From assembly GCA_019426215.1 (NCBI GenBank), contig CM033391.1:4452708-4516707 (forward strand): a DNA stretch of 64,000 bases, in the 5' to 3' direction. Position numbers and translations under genes: made by a program. The notes under the pieces are model-generated. The model did not search any database, was not told where the DNA came from, and saw only the letters and a list, made by a program, of their open reading frames with translations. Within the stretch, counting starts at the first letter, position 1, and the number at the start of each line of letters is the position of its first letter. Of the stretch, positions 9,647-22,979 are shown piece after piece. This DNA is from Buddleja alternifolia (taxonomy: Eukaryota; Streptophyta; Magnoliopsida; Lamiales; Scrophulariaceae).

Positions 9647-12600
9647 CTTTTATTTGATGATTGTGAAATTTTGTGTAAAGGTATTGAATTTTTTCCCCAT
9701 CACTATTGAAGATATAATTCGATGTGCCTAAAACATTGAGGATGAACATAGAACCAACTTTTTGCAATAATTTAATATTCGTAGACATCTTAAGTAAACC
9801 ACGGCTCGATTATTACCACAAAATTATCAAACTCAAAGTCTTGCACCAAACCAATTATATAAGAAAAATAAGTAGGTAATTCGAGACGGGTAGTCCACGT
9901 TTCATCCTAATTAAATTGTCTAAAATCTTTTAGTATTTTGTTGTGATAAATAATTATTAATATTGGATTACTAATTAGATTTAGTAATTTTGAATAAAAA
10001 AATATTCGAAAAAATTGAACTGTATTTTGCCATGTCCAATGAAGAAAAAAAGAAATAATAATTGTGAGACATATGAAGCATTATATTTGATAGGAAATAA
10101 TTGGATCTATATTATGAAAATATTGATAAATTAATTTCTTGCATAAAAGTACTTATTAATTTTTTATTATGATGTATGAAAGGATACATAGGTTATAACT
10201 ATAACATGCGTGTGGCATTGGATAATCATCTTATATCTAGATGTAACATACATAATCGAATTTATTAGAATGAATAATAAATGTAAAAGAAATGTGCTTG
10301 AAGTAACATTATATTAGTAAGTTTAACGAATGTGTTGTATTTTGTATAGTTAATTTAGAAAAAATTCACACACACATATATATACAAAAGTATTCTTAAG
10401 AAATACGAAGTATACACTTATTTTTTCTTTAAAATCTCATAGTAAGAACCCTTTATGTTAATTATATACAGAAATATGGAGATAGACATTATATTTTAAC
10501 ATTATTAGAAAGATTGATATAGGATGAAAGAAATAAATTGACTTGTGTGAATTAATCTGAAGGAAGAAAAAAGAAAATATTAGTGATAAAATTGGAAATA
10601 TACTTAATTAATTAATAATCATATATATGAACATTCTAATAAAAAATAATATTATTCTTAAAGCAATAATTTTACATTCAAATATATCAAGATATTCATG
10701 TGCTTAAATGCGTAGTAGTAGTAGTAATTCTACCCAAAAAGAAAAAGAAAAAGTAGTAGTAGTAGTAGTAGTAGTAATTATAATAATAATAATTAATAGT
10801 ATGAAATATCTAGTGTAAGGAAAATAAAATTTAAGTTTCTACATTATTTAAAAGCACTTAGACGTTGGACTTAACTGTATCATATATGAGATATTTAACA
10901 AAGGCATACTACAAAATTGGTAAAAAAAATTAAAATATGAGGTGGAGGATACAAGTTGAAAGAAAAAAATTAAAACAAAAGCTCCTTCATTTATGGTAAC
11001 ACTTCTGGCATTCCAATTTTAAAGGCCTGCCTTGATCAAATTAGGAAAAAATTCACTTTTGGTCCCATAGGAGTCGCCTCAAAACACTTTTAGTTCCATA
11101 GGACTTTTTTTGACATTTTTAGTCTCATAAGAGTCAAAAAGTGACACTTTTGGTCCCAAGCGTTAAAAAATGGACGGAAATTGGCAATTGAATCACACAC
11201 GCCGTTAGTTTTAAAAATACAAAAAAAAGAAATTCAAATAAATTCAAAATATTAATTAAATAATAAAAAAATTTAAAAAAAAGGAAAAGAATGGAAGAAT
11301 CGTCTTCTTCCCCCAGCTTTGAAAATTATAAGTTTTAAATGAGATTTGAAAATATGAAAAAATATTTAGTACATGTTTAATTTCATAGTGGTTATCATTA
11401 TTAGTTTTCTATCAATATTATAAATGAGTAATTTAGAATCCCTAAAAAAGTTCATTTTAAGAAATGAAAGTTTATTTTGACACGTTCATAAAAGAAAGCG
11501 AAAGTAGATTAAATTGTAAGATACATGCAATACTATATTTGATGCTAAAGACTCTTAATAGTTGGAAACTATCTAGATTCTCATACTGTCTAAACTATTT
11601 AGATGGCGGGCTTAAAAATTTAAGTATACATGAGAAGTTATAATAAAAGATATGATAGGATTTTTTAATTTATAATTTTTCAGGTAACAGGTGTTAGAGG
11701 TAAATTAAAAGAAAAATGATTAACAACAAAAGTTCACTCATCTAACATATGACTTACTTTATCCCCATTTTATAGGTCTAATTTAACAAACTTTAAATTT
11801 TAAGTTTGAAAATTTAAGTTTTCTAATATTTCGTAGTGGTTGATCCTTATAATTAATGTAAGATTTGTACTCAGTATTCTAAGTGAGTAATTCAAAAGAA
11901 AAAAAGTTCATTTTATGAAATGAAATCTTATCTTGGCATGTCTTATAAGAAGAAAAAGAAGTAATTATTGATGAAACACGTGGATATTATATTTGATACT
12001 AAAAACATAGACGTATATTTTGAAAATATCAATGAATCACTTTTTATTACATAAAAATATTTATAATTAAACTTTTTTGAATTTATGTATATAAGAATTT
12101 ATAAGTCAAAGCTAAAAACAGTGAATTATCATCTTATATTTAGAAGTTCATGTGTCATGAGTTATTAGAATAAATAACAAATATAAAAATATACATAAAA
12201 ATAAAATACAATGACTAACTTGAGTGATATTTCAGAAAATGATGCACTTTATATTTAATTTTAAAAAATATTCATGGATATGAGTACTCTTATCTAAATT
12301 GATGTTGAGAGTGATTCCGCCTTTATAGAATCATATTACGGAATATAGCATATGTTAGACAGTTAGAGCATATAGAAATACACAAATAAATATTATAGTT
12401 TCTACATAGTTAGAAAAACGAATAGAAGTAACCAAAAAAAAAATAAAGTGATAGGAAAAAAAAATGAATCTATATGTGTGGAGTAAGAAAACATGAAGTT
12501 AGTGCAAATTAAGAAAGACAAGTAGATTTTTTATGATATGTATAACATGCTAAAAAATAATACAAAAGTTTATTTTACATTCATATAGATCAACTTAAGG

Positions 12601-13667
12601 GTGTATTGTGATGACATTGAATGATTAAATTAATAAAACAAAAGGTTAACTATGTTACATTAATTAAAAATTGATTATTCTCTTAAACAACTATCGATAA
12701 ACTAAAAATTAGATTTATTTGCTAATAAATGTTCGACATAAATTTCATAATTATTTATTTAAATTATTTTATTATTAGAAAATCACGTGCAACAAATTAG
12801 TTAAATAGTATTATATAAATAATACTCAAGAACATTTCAATATATCACATCTAGACAACATTTCAATCAAACATATTTATATATTCAAGAGTTTATTAAG
12901 TCAACAATAAAACATAATTTTATAATAAACAATTTTTTATGTTTTACATGAAAAGTTTAGAGAATCTTTTTATAGTTTGAAAGTGATTCAAAGTGATAAT
13001 ATAATATCAAAGTTTAAATGAGCAAGTCCTTAGTATATTTAGATTACTATTCATTGCCTAAAACTATTTAAACATTATGAGGAAAAACTCTAATTATACA
13101 TGTAAAGCCGCAGTGAACAAAATATGATTAAGTCCTTAAATTTGTAACTCTTTAAATATGAGATGTTAGAGATAAGTTGAGAGAAAAATGAAAGCAACAA
13201 AAGATTGATCGTTTCATCCCAATTTCATGGATCTATTTTGACCAAATTACTAATTTTAAATGACTTAAGAGGGTAGTTTGGAAGGAAAAAATTCATCTAA
13301 ACTATGAAACTTTATTTTGGCACGTCCTGAAAAAAGAAGAAGAAACAATAACTATTGGACACATGCAATATTACATTTCATAAAAACACAAACGTATATT
13401 ATAGAAATACTGATGAATACAAAATATTTATTAAATTCTTTTAGTACATGTATAGGATACGTAAGTTAAAACTAGAACATACTGGCACAACCATCATCCT
13501 ATAGCTAAAAGTTCATATGTACTCAAAGTTATTAGAATGAACAACAAATATAAAAAGATGTACTTGAAAATTAAAAAAACATAAAGAGTACAATGAAAAT
13601 AGAATGTGTTATGTATTTTATTTTGAAGAGATTCATATATACACATGAGTATTCTTATGCAATCTAG
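9647..13667. repeat. Diverged tandem duplications, gene-free
   Basis: No gene is visible. Blocks recur in the same order and orientation. One contains a stretch like ATCATCTTATAT...TTATTAGAATGAATAA, at about 10220, 12125 and 13490. Another contains TATTTTGGCACGTC-like sequence followed by AAGAAGAAGAAA, at about 10025, 11480, 11930 and 13310. The copies are strongly diverged, with spacing of about 1.4-1.9 kb. A TTTGGTCCCA-repeat fragment lies at about 11050-11170, and a (TAG)n tract at about 10713-10775. Confidence 0.55.
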
Positions 13668-14210
13668 TTGGAATACCAGGAGCTAAATGCTACACGGGAC
13701 AAAGTGCTACTAGCGTGGAAGCCACCTCTTCAGGCTGCGGATCAAAGTGCTACGCACGTGGGAGCCACCTCTTGAGCTCGTAGAGCCACCGCTAGAGTCC
13801 CAACGCCTGGTGACGGATCCTAAAATATGTCACGCTACGACGAGGATGTCGCATTCTGAAGGAGGAGTGATTGTGATGCCCCACATCCCACATGGGATAA
13901 AGATTGAAATATTAGCTCCTTATAAGCATTGGTCAAACAACCAATGTGCGTCCATTGTACTACCATTTTAGGCAAGTGCTTCAGAGCCTAATTTCGGGAT
14001 GCACATGGTGGGTTCAGAGGCAATTCTCATGTCCAACGGGCCGTGGGTCCAGGGAATGACATAAAGAACTTTGAGAATGTTTAAACTTTTATGCTCCCAT
14101 TAAGATTTTTCTGACATATTCTTGTATTAACCTAATTTTTTAGGGCTTCGTGTTGTCGCGTTGTGTCGTGATGGCACGACCAGTCGCGTCTAGAATTTTA
14201 GGGCGTGACA
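13668..14210 (+). mobile_element. 3' end fragment of an LTR retrotransposon
   Basis: An LTR-like block at 13868-14210 begins TGATTGTGATGCCCC and ends GGGCGTGACA. Just before it is a purine-rich tract (GAAGGAGGAG), preceded by GACGAGGATGTCGC, the same arrangement as at the right end of the inverted-LTR element (4920-4956). Upstream, 13676-13800 carries the CAAAGTGCTACGCACGTGGG module also found in the solo LTR. No second LTR or TSD is seen, so this is a remnant. Confidence 0.6.
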
Positions 14211-14419
14211 ATTAGCTATATATTCATTTACTTTAATGCAAGCAGAAAAATATGAGTTTCTTAGCTGATATATAATATATTGGATAGAAATGTGTGAGTA
14301 AGAATAAAGTATTTGACAAGTAGCGAGAGTATTTTACTTTTTTTACCGATATATAATATATTGTATAGAATATGCGGGTAAGAAAGAAATATTTAACGAG
14401 TAGTGAGGGTATATTAGTT

Positions 14420-15300
14420 ATTAGGTTGTTTGGAAATCTGCACTTCAAAGTTGATAATTTGTTATTGTTAGTACACTTGCATTATGGAACACATATATTA
14501 TCATGCTATGGATTGTTTGAAATGTGTACTTCACATTGATGTTTTATTAATACATAATTATTATACTTTCATTATAGATTACACACATATTAACTATTGA
14601 CTTACTCATTTCTACAACAAGTTGGACCGATGAAAATAATCTTACTTTAATAATCAATTTTGAATCGAATGAATTTTTTTATAATGTATCTTAATTTTGA
14701 TCATCTTTGATATCGAATATATTCATTTAATCGCTACATTAAAATATTTGTTTGGTTATATCAAAATAAAAGATTAAGAAAAATTATTTGCTAGTACAGT
14801 GTTATAAAAGAAAATAAAACATCATATTTGACTTAATTGCAATCTATTAGTAAAAGAATGATAAACTTATAATTAATTTTTTTTATACTTTCAATTTGGT
14901 TTACATGAAAGAAAAGTGATCAATTTTCAATTGACAACCAAATATAATTTATAGATTTTGTTTAATCTAATTTGATGCTTTATAAATTAGTTTATGAAAA
15001 TATTTTCAAAAAGAAAAATGACCTAAACTAAATATGCATTTGATTAAATATATTTTTTTAATTTGAAACTATTATGATAGAAGACTAAGACTAAAATCAT
15101 TGTACATACATGATTAAGAGTAGTTAATTAATAAATAAAAACACAAGTAAATTAACATGCTTATTTAGTTAAGAAAAAATTGATGTTCTATGATGTTTTT
15201 TGTTTAAGGTGAAAATTTTAAACTTATTGAACATATAACTTCAATTTTATAAAAAAAAATCTAGTGCATACCCATTCGTCTTATGTTGAATTCTGAACAA
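14420..15300 (+). repeat. Segmental duplication, copy A
   Basis: This stretch is matched in order by 18190-19050. Shared landmarks include GCACTTCAAAGTTGAT-like sequence near the start, GTTGGACC with AATAAT shortly after, and CATGCTTATTTAGTTAAGAA near the end. Divergence is substantial. It is AT-rich with no gene. Confidence 0.65.
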
Positions 15301-15471
15301 CTATTTTTGATAATAGAACTCATAACAATTAGTCATATATTAGTCCAACAAAATTTACAGTCATATCAATAAAATAATTTGAAATGCATGAGTACATATG
15401 AATTTCTTTCAGCTATGAAAGTTAAAAAAAAAATTATAAGGTTCATAAAAATACAATTACAAAAGAAAATT

Positions 15472-17875
15472 TGTAACACCCCAGTTTACCTTACTATTAT
15501 TTCTATATGATTCTATTATTTTATCTATTTGTTTCAATTATAAAAAATAAATTACCCGATTAGGCTATTTTACAATTTTCCAAAAGTTAGGGGCTAATGT
15601 GCAAATTTTGTATTTTATGAGTTAGACCCCACTTGGTACAATTTGAAAATTCAACATAAATATTATTTATTTCAAAATACTATAGCTATACTGAAACACT
15701 TTTGGCCTATGTATATAGAGTTTTGTACTTTATGTTTCTATGTGTTGTAACCGAACCTTATTTGACTCGTTGTAAATTCTCACGGTCGAAAGCTTATTGG
15801 ACTCGATTTATGTCTAGATCTTACTAACACCCATTGACTTAGTAGAATGAGAAAAGGGGGGGTTATTCGCGTATATCACATTTCTTGCTGTACTTACATA
15901 AAGTTTAGAAAACTTCAAGGGCTCAATTGTAAATATGTAATTGGTGGCATATATTCTTTCAAAATGGACGGTTTCTTGACACCTTAGCAAAATTAATTAC
16001 ATTATCACCAATATTGCAGCAAATGAAAGATAAGAGAATAGAATTATCTTGTTTCAAGGCCACCTCATGTTTCACCTCTCCATTTCATACTTACACCTAA
16101 CCCCTTGATGCCCTCTCTAACCAACACCTCACCCATTCCATGAATATGAAGCCTCTCTCACCTATTAACTTTAGTATGAGAAGGATTTATTTGGCTGGAA
16201 AAAATGAAAGAACCTCACAAGATATATGTTTCAACCTTAAAAGAAGAGGAAAAATGCAGTCTGCGCAGTGTTGGGAGTTTGCACATTTGAAGGGTCAAAT
16301 AACATCCAAATTTAGTTTGATTGGTCTTCATCTCTTCCTAAGACGTATAGAAACAACATGGTAGTTTTAGTTTCTAACCAAATTTCGGAGTTGCTCACAA
16401 AGTCCATCTAACCGAGACGCATCTGTACAGAGTCAAAATCTGCTACTAGGAGAGTTTTGGCTAGCTTTGGATTGGAACTTGATTCTTTCACCTATATCAG
16501 TATAGGATATATCCATGGTTCAAACGAGATACGAGACTACAATGCCGAGTTATAAGTGTGAGGGTTTCTCTTTTCCTTGAAAACTCTTTATTTATTTTAC
16601 CTACTTGTGGTTGCCTTAATTCGTTTTACAACTATCTTATCGGTATCTTGATGATTGGTTCGAGACAGTTGTTGATTACTAAATATCACGTTTGGCTCAA
16701 TATCTCGTTATCTCCGATCATTATTCCTTTCATGTCTATGGTATATGCATTCCTCGAAATGGTATTTGGTCTAATCGATATCAATTCTCTTAAGTCTTAT
16801 CATACCAATATCGAGTTCATATCTTTCGTCACTCGTTGAGACCATTGTATTTTTTGGCTCTACTCCATCGGCTAAGAGATCTAAGTGCTATGCAGGGCAA
16901 AGTGCTATGCAGGGCAAAGTGCTATGCACGTGGTCGCCACCTCTTGAGGCTTCAGCGCAAAGTGCTACATAGCGGGAGCCACCTCTAGGGTCCTAATGTC
17001 TGGCATCCATCCGCGATATGATATTTTCTTGATTTAATGTTTTGACTCTTAAAGATAGAGTGAAGGGAGCTAAGTGCTATGCGGGGTAAAGTGCTACGCA
17101 CATGGGAGCCACCTCTTGGGACTTCGGCGCAAAGTGCTTCACGGCGAGAGCCACCTCTTAGTCCCATAGGAGCCACCTCTAGGGTCCCAACACCTGAAAA
17201 TCAAGCAGAATAAAGAGAGCTAAGTGCTATACTGGGCATAGTGCTTCCCGACAGCGGGAGCCACCTCTTGGGCCCATAGGAGCCACTACTAGGGTCCCGA
17301 CACCTGCAACTCGTCTAGTACGTATTGAATAGTGCGAAGCCTCCTACTGGTATGGGACACAATGGAAAGATGGATCACAATCATTTGACATGAGTTCTAA
17401 AGTACATGAGTTGTTTTCTTTGTTCTTACTTCATTCCGATACTCAATTGTTTGCCCTTTGATATCTTGATTGATTCATTTACTCGCTGCTATGTATGCTT
17501 GTTTCTGCTATTACCTTCCGCTGCAGATTTTATTTCAAAGATAAAAGGTAAAGCAAACCATTAACCTACCTCACTGAGTCATTCAGACTCATCCCTCCTT
17601 CTTTCTTCCTTTTCAGATAAGCTTAGTATGCCATATACGACGGGAGAAATGAGGAGTAAAGAAAGCATTGGTTCATTGCTATTAGAGAGAGTTATGTTTT
17701 GGGATGTATGATTGGGTATGTAAGATTGATGAGGAATTTATTGTTGATTTATTTGGAATATAAAAGTTTAATTTCAGCAGATATAGATTTCGTAAAGTTC
17801 TGACGCTTGGCCGACGTTGGTTCGAGAAGGGACGATCTCCCGGATCGAGTTGGCATCGCGGTGTGGAGGGCCACA
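15472..17875. mobile_element. Solo LTR, about 2.4 kb
   Basis: Starts TGTAACACCCC and ends GGAGGGCCACA, flanked by the 5-bp direct repeat AAATT (15467-15471 and 17876-17880). TG/CA ends with a 5-bp TSD and no gag-pol inside fit a solo LTR left by recombination between the two LTRs of a retrotransposon. The TGTAACACCC start and large size are typical of long-LTR Ty3/gypsy chromoviruses (inference). The short open frames inside, such as 16140-16364 and 16558-16839, show no domain and are probably chance. Confidence 0.75.
16865..17310 (+). repeat. Tandem module in the solo LTR
   Basis: A module of about 130-180 bp with GAGCTAAGTGCTATGC, CAAAGTGCTACGCAC and GGGAGCCACCTCT is repeated about three times with variation. 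A partial copy is at 13676-13800. Many solo-LTR families carry such U3 repeats; the role here is unknown. Confidence 0.75.
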
Positions 17876-18189
17876 AAATTTATAAGTACTTAACATGTGA
17901 AAAGTATTAAATTTGGCCAATATATAATATAGTGCAAGTACGTATGCATATAATTATATATTAATTCTTGGGAGTATTTTACACTAATTTTTTAATAATA
18001 ATTTAATAATATGCATATTCTTTTATTTTAATTTTTAAATATTTATTCTTTTCAGAAATAAACTTATTAATCCATATTTTGTAATCCACTAACTATTTCA
18101 TAATCTTTGATTCTATAATATTAATTTGTTAATGGTATATGTGGATACAAATTCATAGTATATAATTTAAATCATATTATCATGTTATA

Positions 18190-19050
18190 GATTGTTTGGA
18201 TATCTAAACTTCAAAGTTGATGTTTTGTTAATTGTTAGTTAGTACATTTTGCATTATGCAATACATATACGATCATGTTATAGGTTGTTGAGAAGTTGAG
18301 CCTCAAAATTGATATTTTGTTAAATGTTAGTACATTTTCATGAACGAACACATATGATTAATTTTTTGACTTTGTAATATTTACAAAGGTTGGACCAATA
18401 CAAATAATTTTATTTCTAATGATCAATTTTCAATAGGTTAAGTGTTTCATAGTGTCTATTACATTTTCAACATATGATATATTAACTTAGTCATATTTTT
18501 AAAGATATCTTCTTGATTAAGTAGATAAATGACTAAAAGAAATAATTTTGTCAGTCCACTTTATAAAAACTTTCAAATTGTATTTATAGTAAATAAAATT
18601 TCGAATGTCACTGCGTCGAGTTACATAAGTGAAAAACTAGTGAAATTTCGTTTTATAGTTTTTACATTTTCAATTTGATCTATACGGAAAATGATGAATT
18701 TTCTGTTGATAATAAATAGACATCGATTCATTTAATTTTATGCTTTAAAAATTGATTTTTAAACACTTTTCAAAACAAAAAAGGAAAAAGATCTGAACCA
18801 AATAGACCTTCAATTATATTTTAAATGTGATACTTATGATTAGAGATTACTAAAATCATTCCATGTAAATGATTTATGAGTCGTTAAAATGCAAATAAAA
18901 GTAAACCAGCATGCTTATTTAGTTAAGAATTAATAGCTTTCTATTATGTTTTTCCACTAAGTTGAAAATTTTAAATTTATTGAGTAACTTCAATTTGTAG
19001 TTACTGATGTTTTCTCAATTTATTGTATTCAAATATTTTACATACTCATT
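18190..19050 (+). repeat. Segmental duplication, copy B
   Basis: Diverged second copy of 14420-15300, in the same orientation, on the other side of the solo LTR. Shared anchors include AACTTCAAAGTTGATGTTTTG, GGTTGGACCAAT and CATGCTTATTTAGTTAAGAA. No gene. Confidence 0.65.
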
Positions 19051-19983
19051 TGATCAATTATAAAATTGCACTGATTTATAAAAGCTATATATATTTACCA
19101 AATACATTTATCAAAATAAATCATCAGTGTTCGTAGAAAAATATTTATTTGAAATATGACTAGCTTCTTTTAGGAAAATAATGTTAGGAATGGAATCCAT
19201 AATACGATGATATCAAGAACCGCATTTAAAAATAAATAAAAAATCTCTATTATATTATTATCAATCTATAATGGGTATTCATTTTTACATGCGGCACAAG
19301 TATTTTTTTAATTCTCCTATATATTTAATAATAAAATTAAATTGTATAAATAAAAAACATACATTAATAGTAGTGCATCAAACAAAAGCGACAGTATTAT
19401 CTATGTCAACCTATTGTGACTTCTTTATTCACTCTCCCTATTTTCTGAATTTAACGTAGATGTTTGTTCTCAAGATCATCCGATTTATCTTCTTCTTAAA
19501 TTTCAAATACATTCTTCGTGAAATCATAATGATGATATATTTGCAAGTACATGAAGAAGTCAATGAGGGGGAAAAGACGAGAGTGCTTCATCCATAAAAT
19601 ATACACAAGAGAATAAACAAATAAAATATGAATTTACATAAGAATTTATTTGTTTGCATTTTATATAGGATTAACTTTTCAATAAACTAGTTCTTCTGTG
19701 TTGATTCAGTGTTTCAGTCAATCAATATTTAGTTTTTTTAATAATTATAGTGTATTGAACACTAATTCATTGAGTTAAATTACTATTTTAAATATGTAAT
19801 ATTTCTAAATTAAACATTATTTATATACATGAATTATTTAACGAGTATATATAATGCACGTACAACGCACGTGTTATTTATTAATGGGAAAGAATCTCAC
19901 ATTCTCAAGAAGCAAAAATATATTTTGGCTATATTCTATTTTCACATGTGTGGATAAGCGATTCAAGGCAATCATTTGATATG
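19051..19983. other. AT-rich intergenic DNA
   Basis: I see no gene, RNA or clear element here. The 62-codon open frame at 19271-19459 has no recognisable features. Confidence 0.5.
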
Positions 19984-20361
19984 CAGGGACGGAGCCAGGA
20001 ATTTGAACGAGGGGGGGCGAGATTGTTGTGATATAAGTATAAACTTTTTTTTTGGCAATTAGTTGAAGGAGTCAAAGGGGGGTGCGGGGGTTGTGGAGAA
20101 AAATATAATAAGAAACTAGATTCAATTACAACTTTTGACATACTTTATACTCTTATATCTCTTTTGTTATAGTCAGGATTTTGGGTTTGGGGGGGGGGGA
20201 ACTCAAAATAAAGGGAAAAACATGATACTTTTCCGATTTTGAGGGGGGGCGAAATTCAAATATCAAAAATTTTGTAAGATAAAAAAATGATTTTTCAAAA
20301 TTGAGGGGGGGCGACCGCACCCTCCACCCCCCCCCCCCCCCCCCCCCTGGCTCCGTCCCTG
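19984..20361. mobile_element. TIR MITE with C21 homopolymer
   Basis: Perfect inverted ends: CAGGGACGGAGCCAGG (19984) and CCTGGCTCCGTCCCTG (to 20361). Inside are several G-runs followed by GCGA and a run of 21 C at about 20327-20347. Related end fragments occur at 226-270 and 31134-31180. No TSD could be read. Confidence 0.8.
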
Positions 20362-20579
20362 TCCTTGACAATACGTATTGGACCATACCCACGACCCAAC
20401 CAAATGACTCAGTATCCTGGTTGATGATTAGCTCCACTCGATCATATCATCCTTGTGATCTACAATCACTGATTTATAGACTTCGGAAAAAACTATATAT
20501 ACTTTATTTCATAACTAACTTGGGGTTTTTGTATTGATACATTGACTGTTAGACTCAAAGTATTTATACATATTAATTT

Positions 20580-20808
20580 GGGAAAATACCCTCATTTATT
20601 GTTTAATAACCAAAATTTTCCCACACTTATTGAAAATTGTTTAAGGCTATTATTACTACTCCCCATATGTATTTAAAAATTCTTCAATTTCATCCTCTGT
20701 AAACCTTACAAATAGACTCGTTAAGAAGGTGTATTTGTAATATCCAATAAGTGAGAGGGGATTTTGATAATTACACAATAAGTTAAGGAGTCTTTGTGTA
20801 ATTTTCCC
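20580..20808. mobile_element. Mutator-like MITE, 229 bp
   Basis: Flanked by a perfect 9-bp duplication TATTAATTT (20571-20579 and 20809-20817). Ends are GGGAAAATACCCTC and GTGTAATTTTCCC. A 9-bp TSD is characteristic of Mutator-like elements. Confidence 0.85.
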
Positions 20809-20817
20809 TATTAATTT

Positions 20818-21731
20818 CAACTATCATCACCTCTTATATACATAACCTTATACTGAATATATTCCACTAAATGAATTAGATATAAGAGAATTGATAAAAG
20901 ACATTCTACATTTTGTTAAAAACACTTCACTTTTACTTAAATTTTACCATATAGACAAAAATGTCATTTAGTCTATTAAAATAATTTTTATCATTTTCTT
21001 TGACAAACTAGTTTTATACCACTTTTCTAACTAAATGTAGATTAAATATTCAAAATTTGATGGTTCATAATTTTAAAATTTAGAAGTGACGGATAACTAC
21101 CGTAAATAAAAAAAAAAATTCATAGATATGACTAAAACTTTTACTTATTTATTTAGAACCAAATCAGGATAATATATTATTTTATTTTGGATAAAATTGA
21201 CAATTACTTTTTCATTAAATTTAACAAAAAAATAAAATTACCTATTATTTTAGGTGGACATATTGAGTTCACCAATACCAACTCATTAATATGATTTGAC
21301 GATTATTTTACATTTTTTTTTTTAGTTTTTAGGTCTTTGATGTTATATTAATTTTTAATATTCAAAAAAGAAATTTTGATATTTATTATGAAGCAAATGA
21401 GCAACACATATTGTTTGGTATTATTTTCACAAAAAAGAATTAAAAAATATTTTCAAAGTTTATTTAGAAGAATTATTTAATTTATCTTTTAATATTAATA
21501 AAAATTTTAAATAATATATTGAGGGAAATTATAATCAACTTAATTAATTTAGAAAGGAGGAGGGGGCTTTATATCACTTCGCTAGACTGAATTAGTTCTC
21601 CCAATCAATTATTATTATTACTATATTTTTTAATAATGGAGATAGATTCTAATATTGTGGAATGGTCAGCAGGGAATAATGAAACATCCAAAAAGCTTCC
21701 TAGATGATGCATCCCCTTATCTTCTTCCTTC
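20818..21731. other. AT-rich upstream region of the DUF7054 gene
   Basis: No gene is visible up to the TATA box of the next gene. The DNA is very AT-rich, and no repeat border was found. Confidence 0.5.
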
Positions 21732-21738
21732 TATAAAT
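21732..21738 (+). promoter_or_regulatory. TATA box of the DUF7054 gene
   Basis: TATAAAT stands 142 bp before the start codon at 21880, a usual distance for a plant promoter with a leader of about 110 nt. Confidence 0.6.
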
Positions 21739-21879
21739 TCCCTTAAAATAATTCATCCTAGTATCATAAAATATAAAATATTCTCAGTCACCACTCTTTT
21801 CATTAATATACCTTAATTACAAATTAATCCTCCACTTTCTAGTTATAATCTCCGCCGCCGGCAACCGTGAACCTTTCAA

Positions 21880-22979
21880 ATGCCGTCGCCGAAGAGTCAC
21901 CGGAAAGGAGGTCAGGAGAAGAACAAGAAGGGGCGGTTGTCGGAGAAAGCGTCGTCGTTTCATGGCAGAGGTGGTGGAGAAGTGGCGGCGGCGATGCTGC
22001 CGAGGCCGAGGACGGTGCCGGACTTGCTGGCGTGGAGAAGGTCCGGGGGCGGAAGCACGGCGGAGGATGTGGTGGCGCCGCCGAAGCTGACGAAGTTGCT
22101 CTTGAACGTGACGGTACAGAGGAGCGCCGGCGCCGTGCAGGTGCTGATGCCGCTTGAGGCGACGGTGAAGGACTTGATCGCGGCGGCGTTGCGGCAGTAT
22201 GCGAAGGAGGCACGGCGGCCTGTTATTCCGGCCACCGACGCTTCTGGATTCGATCTCCATTACTCACAGTTTAGCTTAGAAAGTAAGCTAACAAATTTTC
22301 TTATGAATTTCTAACTTCTATTTCTCATATACAAATTAGTTTAATTTGAAAAAAGGAAAAATTGCAATAGTAGTAAGTCTTGGGAGTCGAATTTTCGGAA
22401 TGATCTCATATATACATATATATATATATATATGATGGTGGACTCATGTATGAATAATCTCATTGTTGAAAATTTTGCAAAATTCGTCCCAGAGCATTTT
22501 TTTTTTTTGCATCTTTAGTAGAGGTAAAAAAAAATGAATAAAAATCGTTAGATTGATCAATAATAAGGTTAACGGTACGTGCATTACACGCACGGATTTC
22601 CATCTAATTTTTAACCATTGAGATCAAAATTGGCAACAAACTGCATTTTATGAGATTAATTTTGGAAGTTTGTATTGTAGTCCTCCCAAAAAAAAAAAAT
22701 TATAGCCAAAATTTAAAAAAGTAAAAAAAAATGATGAATTAATCAGTCAATAGAAAAGGCTAATTAATATAGTGTACATCGACAGGTTTGGATAGAGAGG
22801 AGAAGCTAATGTCGTTGGGGTCAAGAAACTTCTTTCTGTGCCCAAAAGCGGTGGCGGTGGTCACGGCGGAAAGTAGTGGCGGCGCTACGACGGCGTCAGC
22901 CTCAACATGTTCAAAGGAAGCTGATAAGGGAACCAAGAAGGGTTTGCCTTGGCTAAAATTCATGGACTTTTTACTGTAA
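21880..22979 (+). CDS. DUF7054 (ubiquitin-like) domain protein
   Basis: Two exons, 21880-22282 and 22786-22979, joined by a GTAAGC...GACAG intron, encode 198 residues. The N-terminal 35 or so residues are basic (MPSPKSHRKGGQ...). The core starts at LLLNVTVQRSAGAVQVLM and runs through TVKDLIAAALRQYAKE, a block of about 75 residues typical of the plant DUF7054 family, which is predicted to have a ubiquitin-like fold. It continues across the splice junction as HYSQFSLES-LDREEKLMSLG, followed by SRNFFLCPK; this continuity fixes the intron. The tail is low-complexity and ends WLKFMDFLL. The first exon is GC-rich relative to its surroundings, as is common for genes here. The biochemical role of the family is not established. 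The intron is AT-rich and unremarkable. Confidence 0.88.

Noticed and set aside
16140..16839. Two open frames of 74 and 93 codons.
   Set aside because: Both lie inside the solo LTR and show no recognisable domain.
21817..22260. Minus-strand frames rich in Arg/Ser opposite the DUF7054 exon (up to 147 codons).
   Set aside because: Shadow frames of a GC-rich exon; the plus strand has the conserved protein and matching splice sites.
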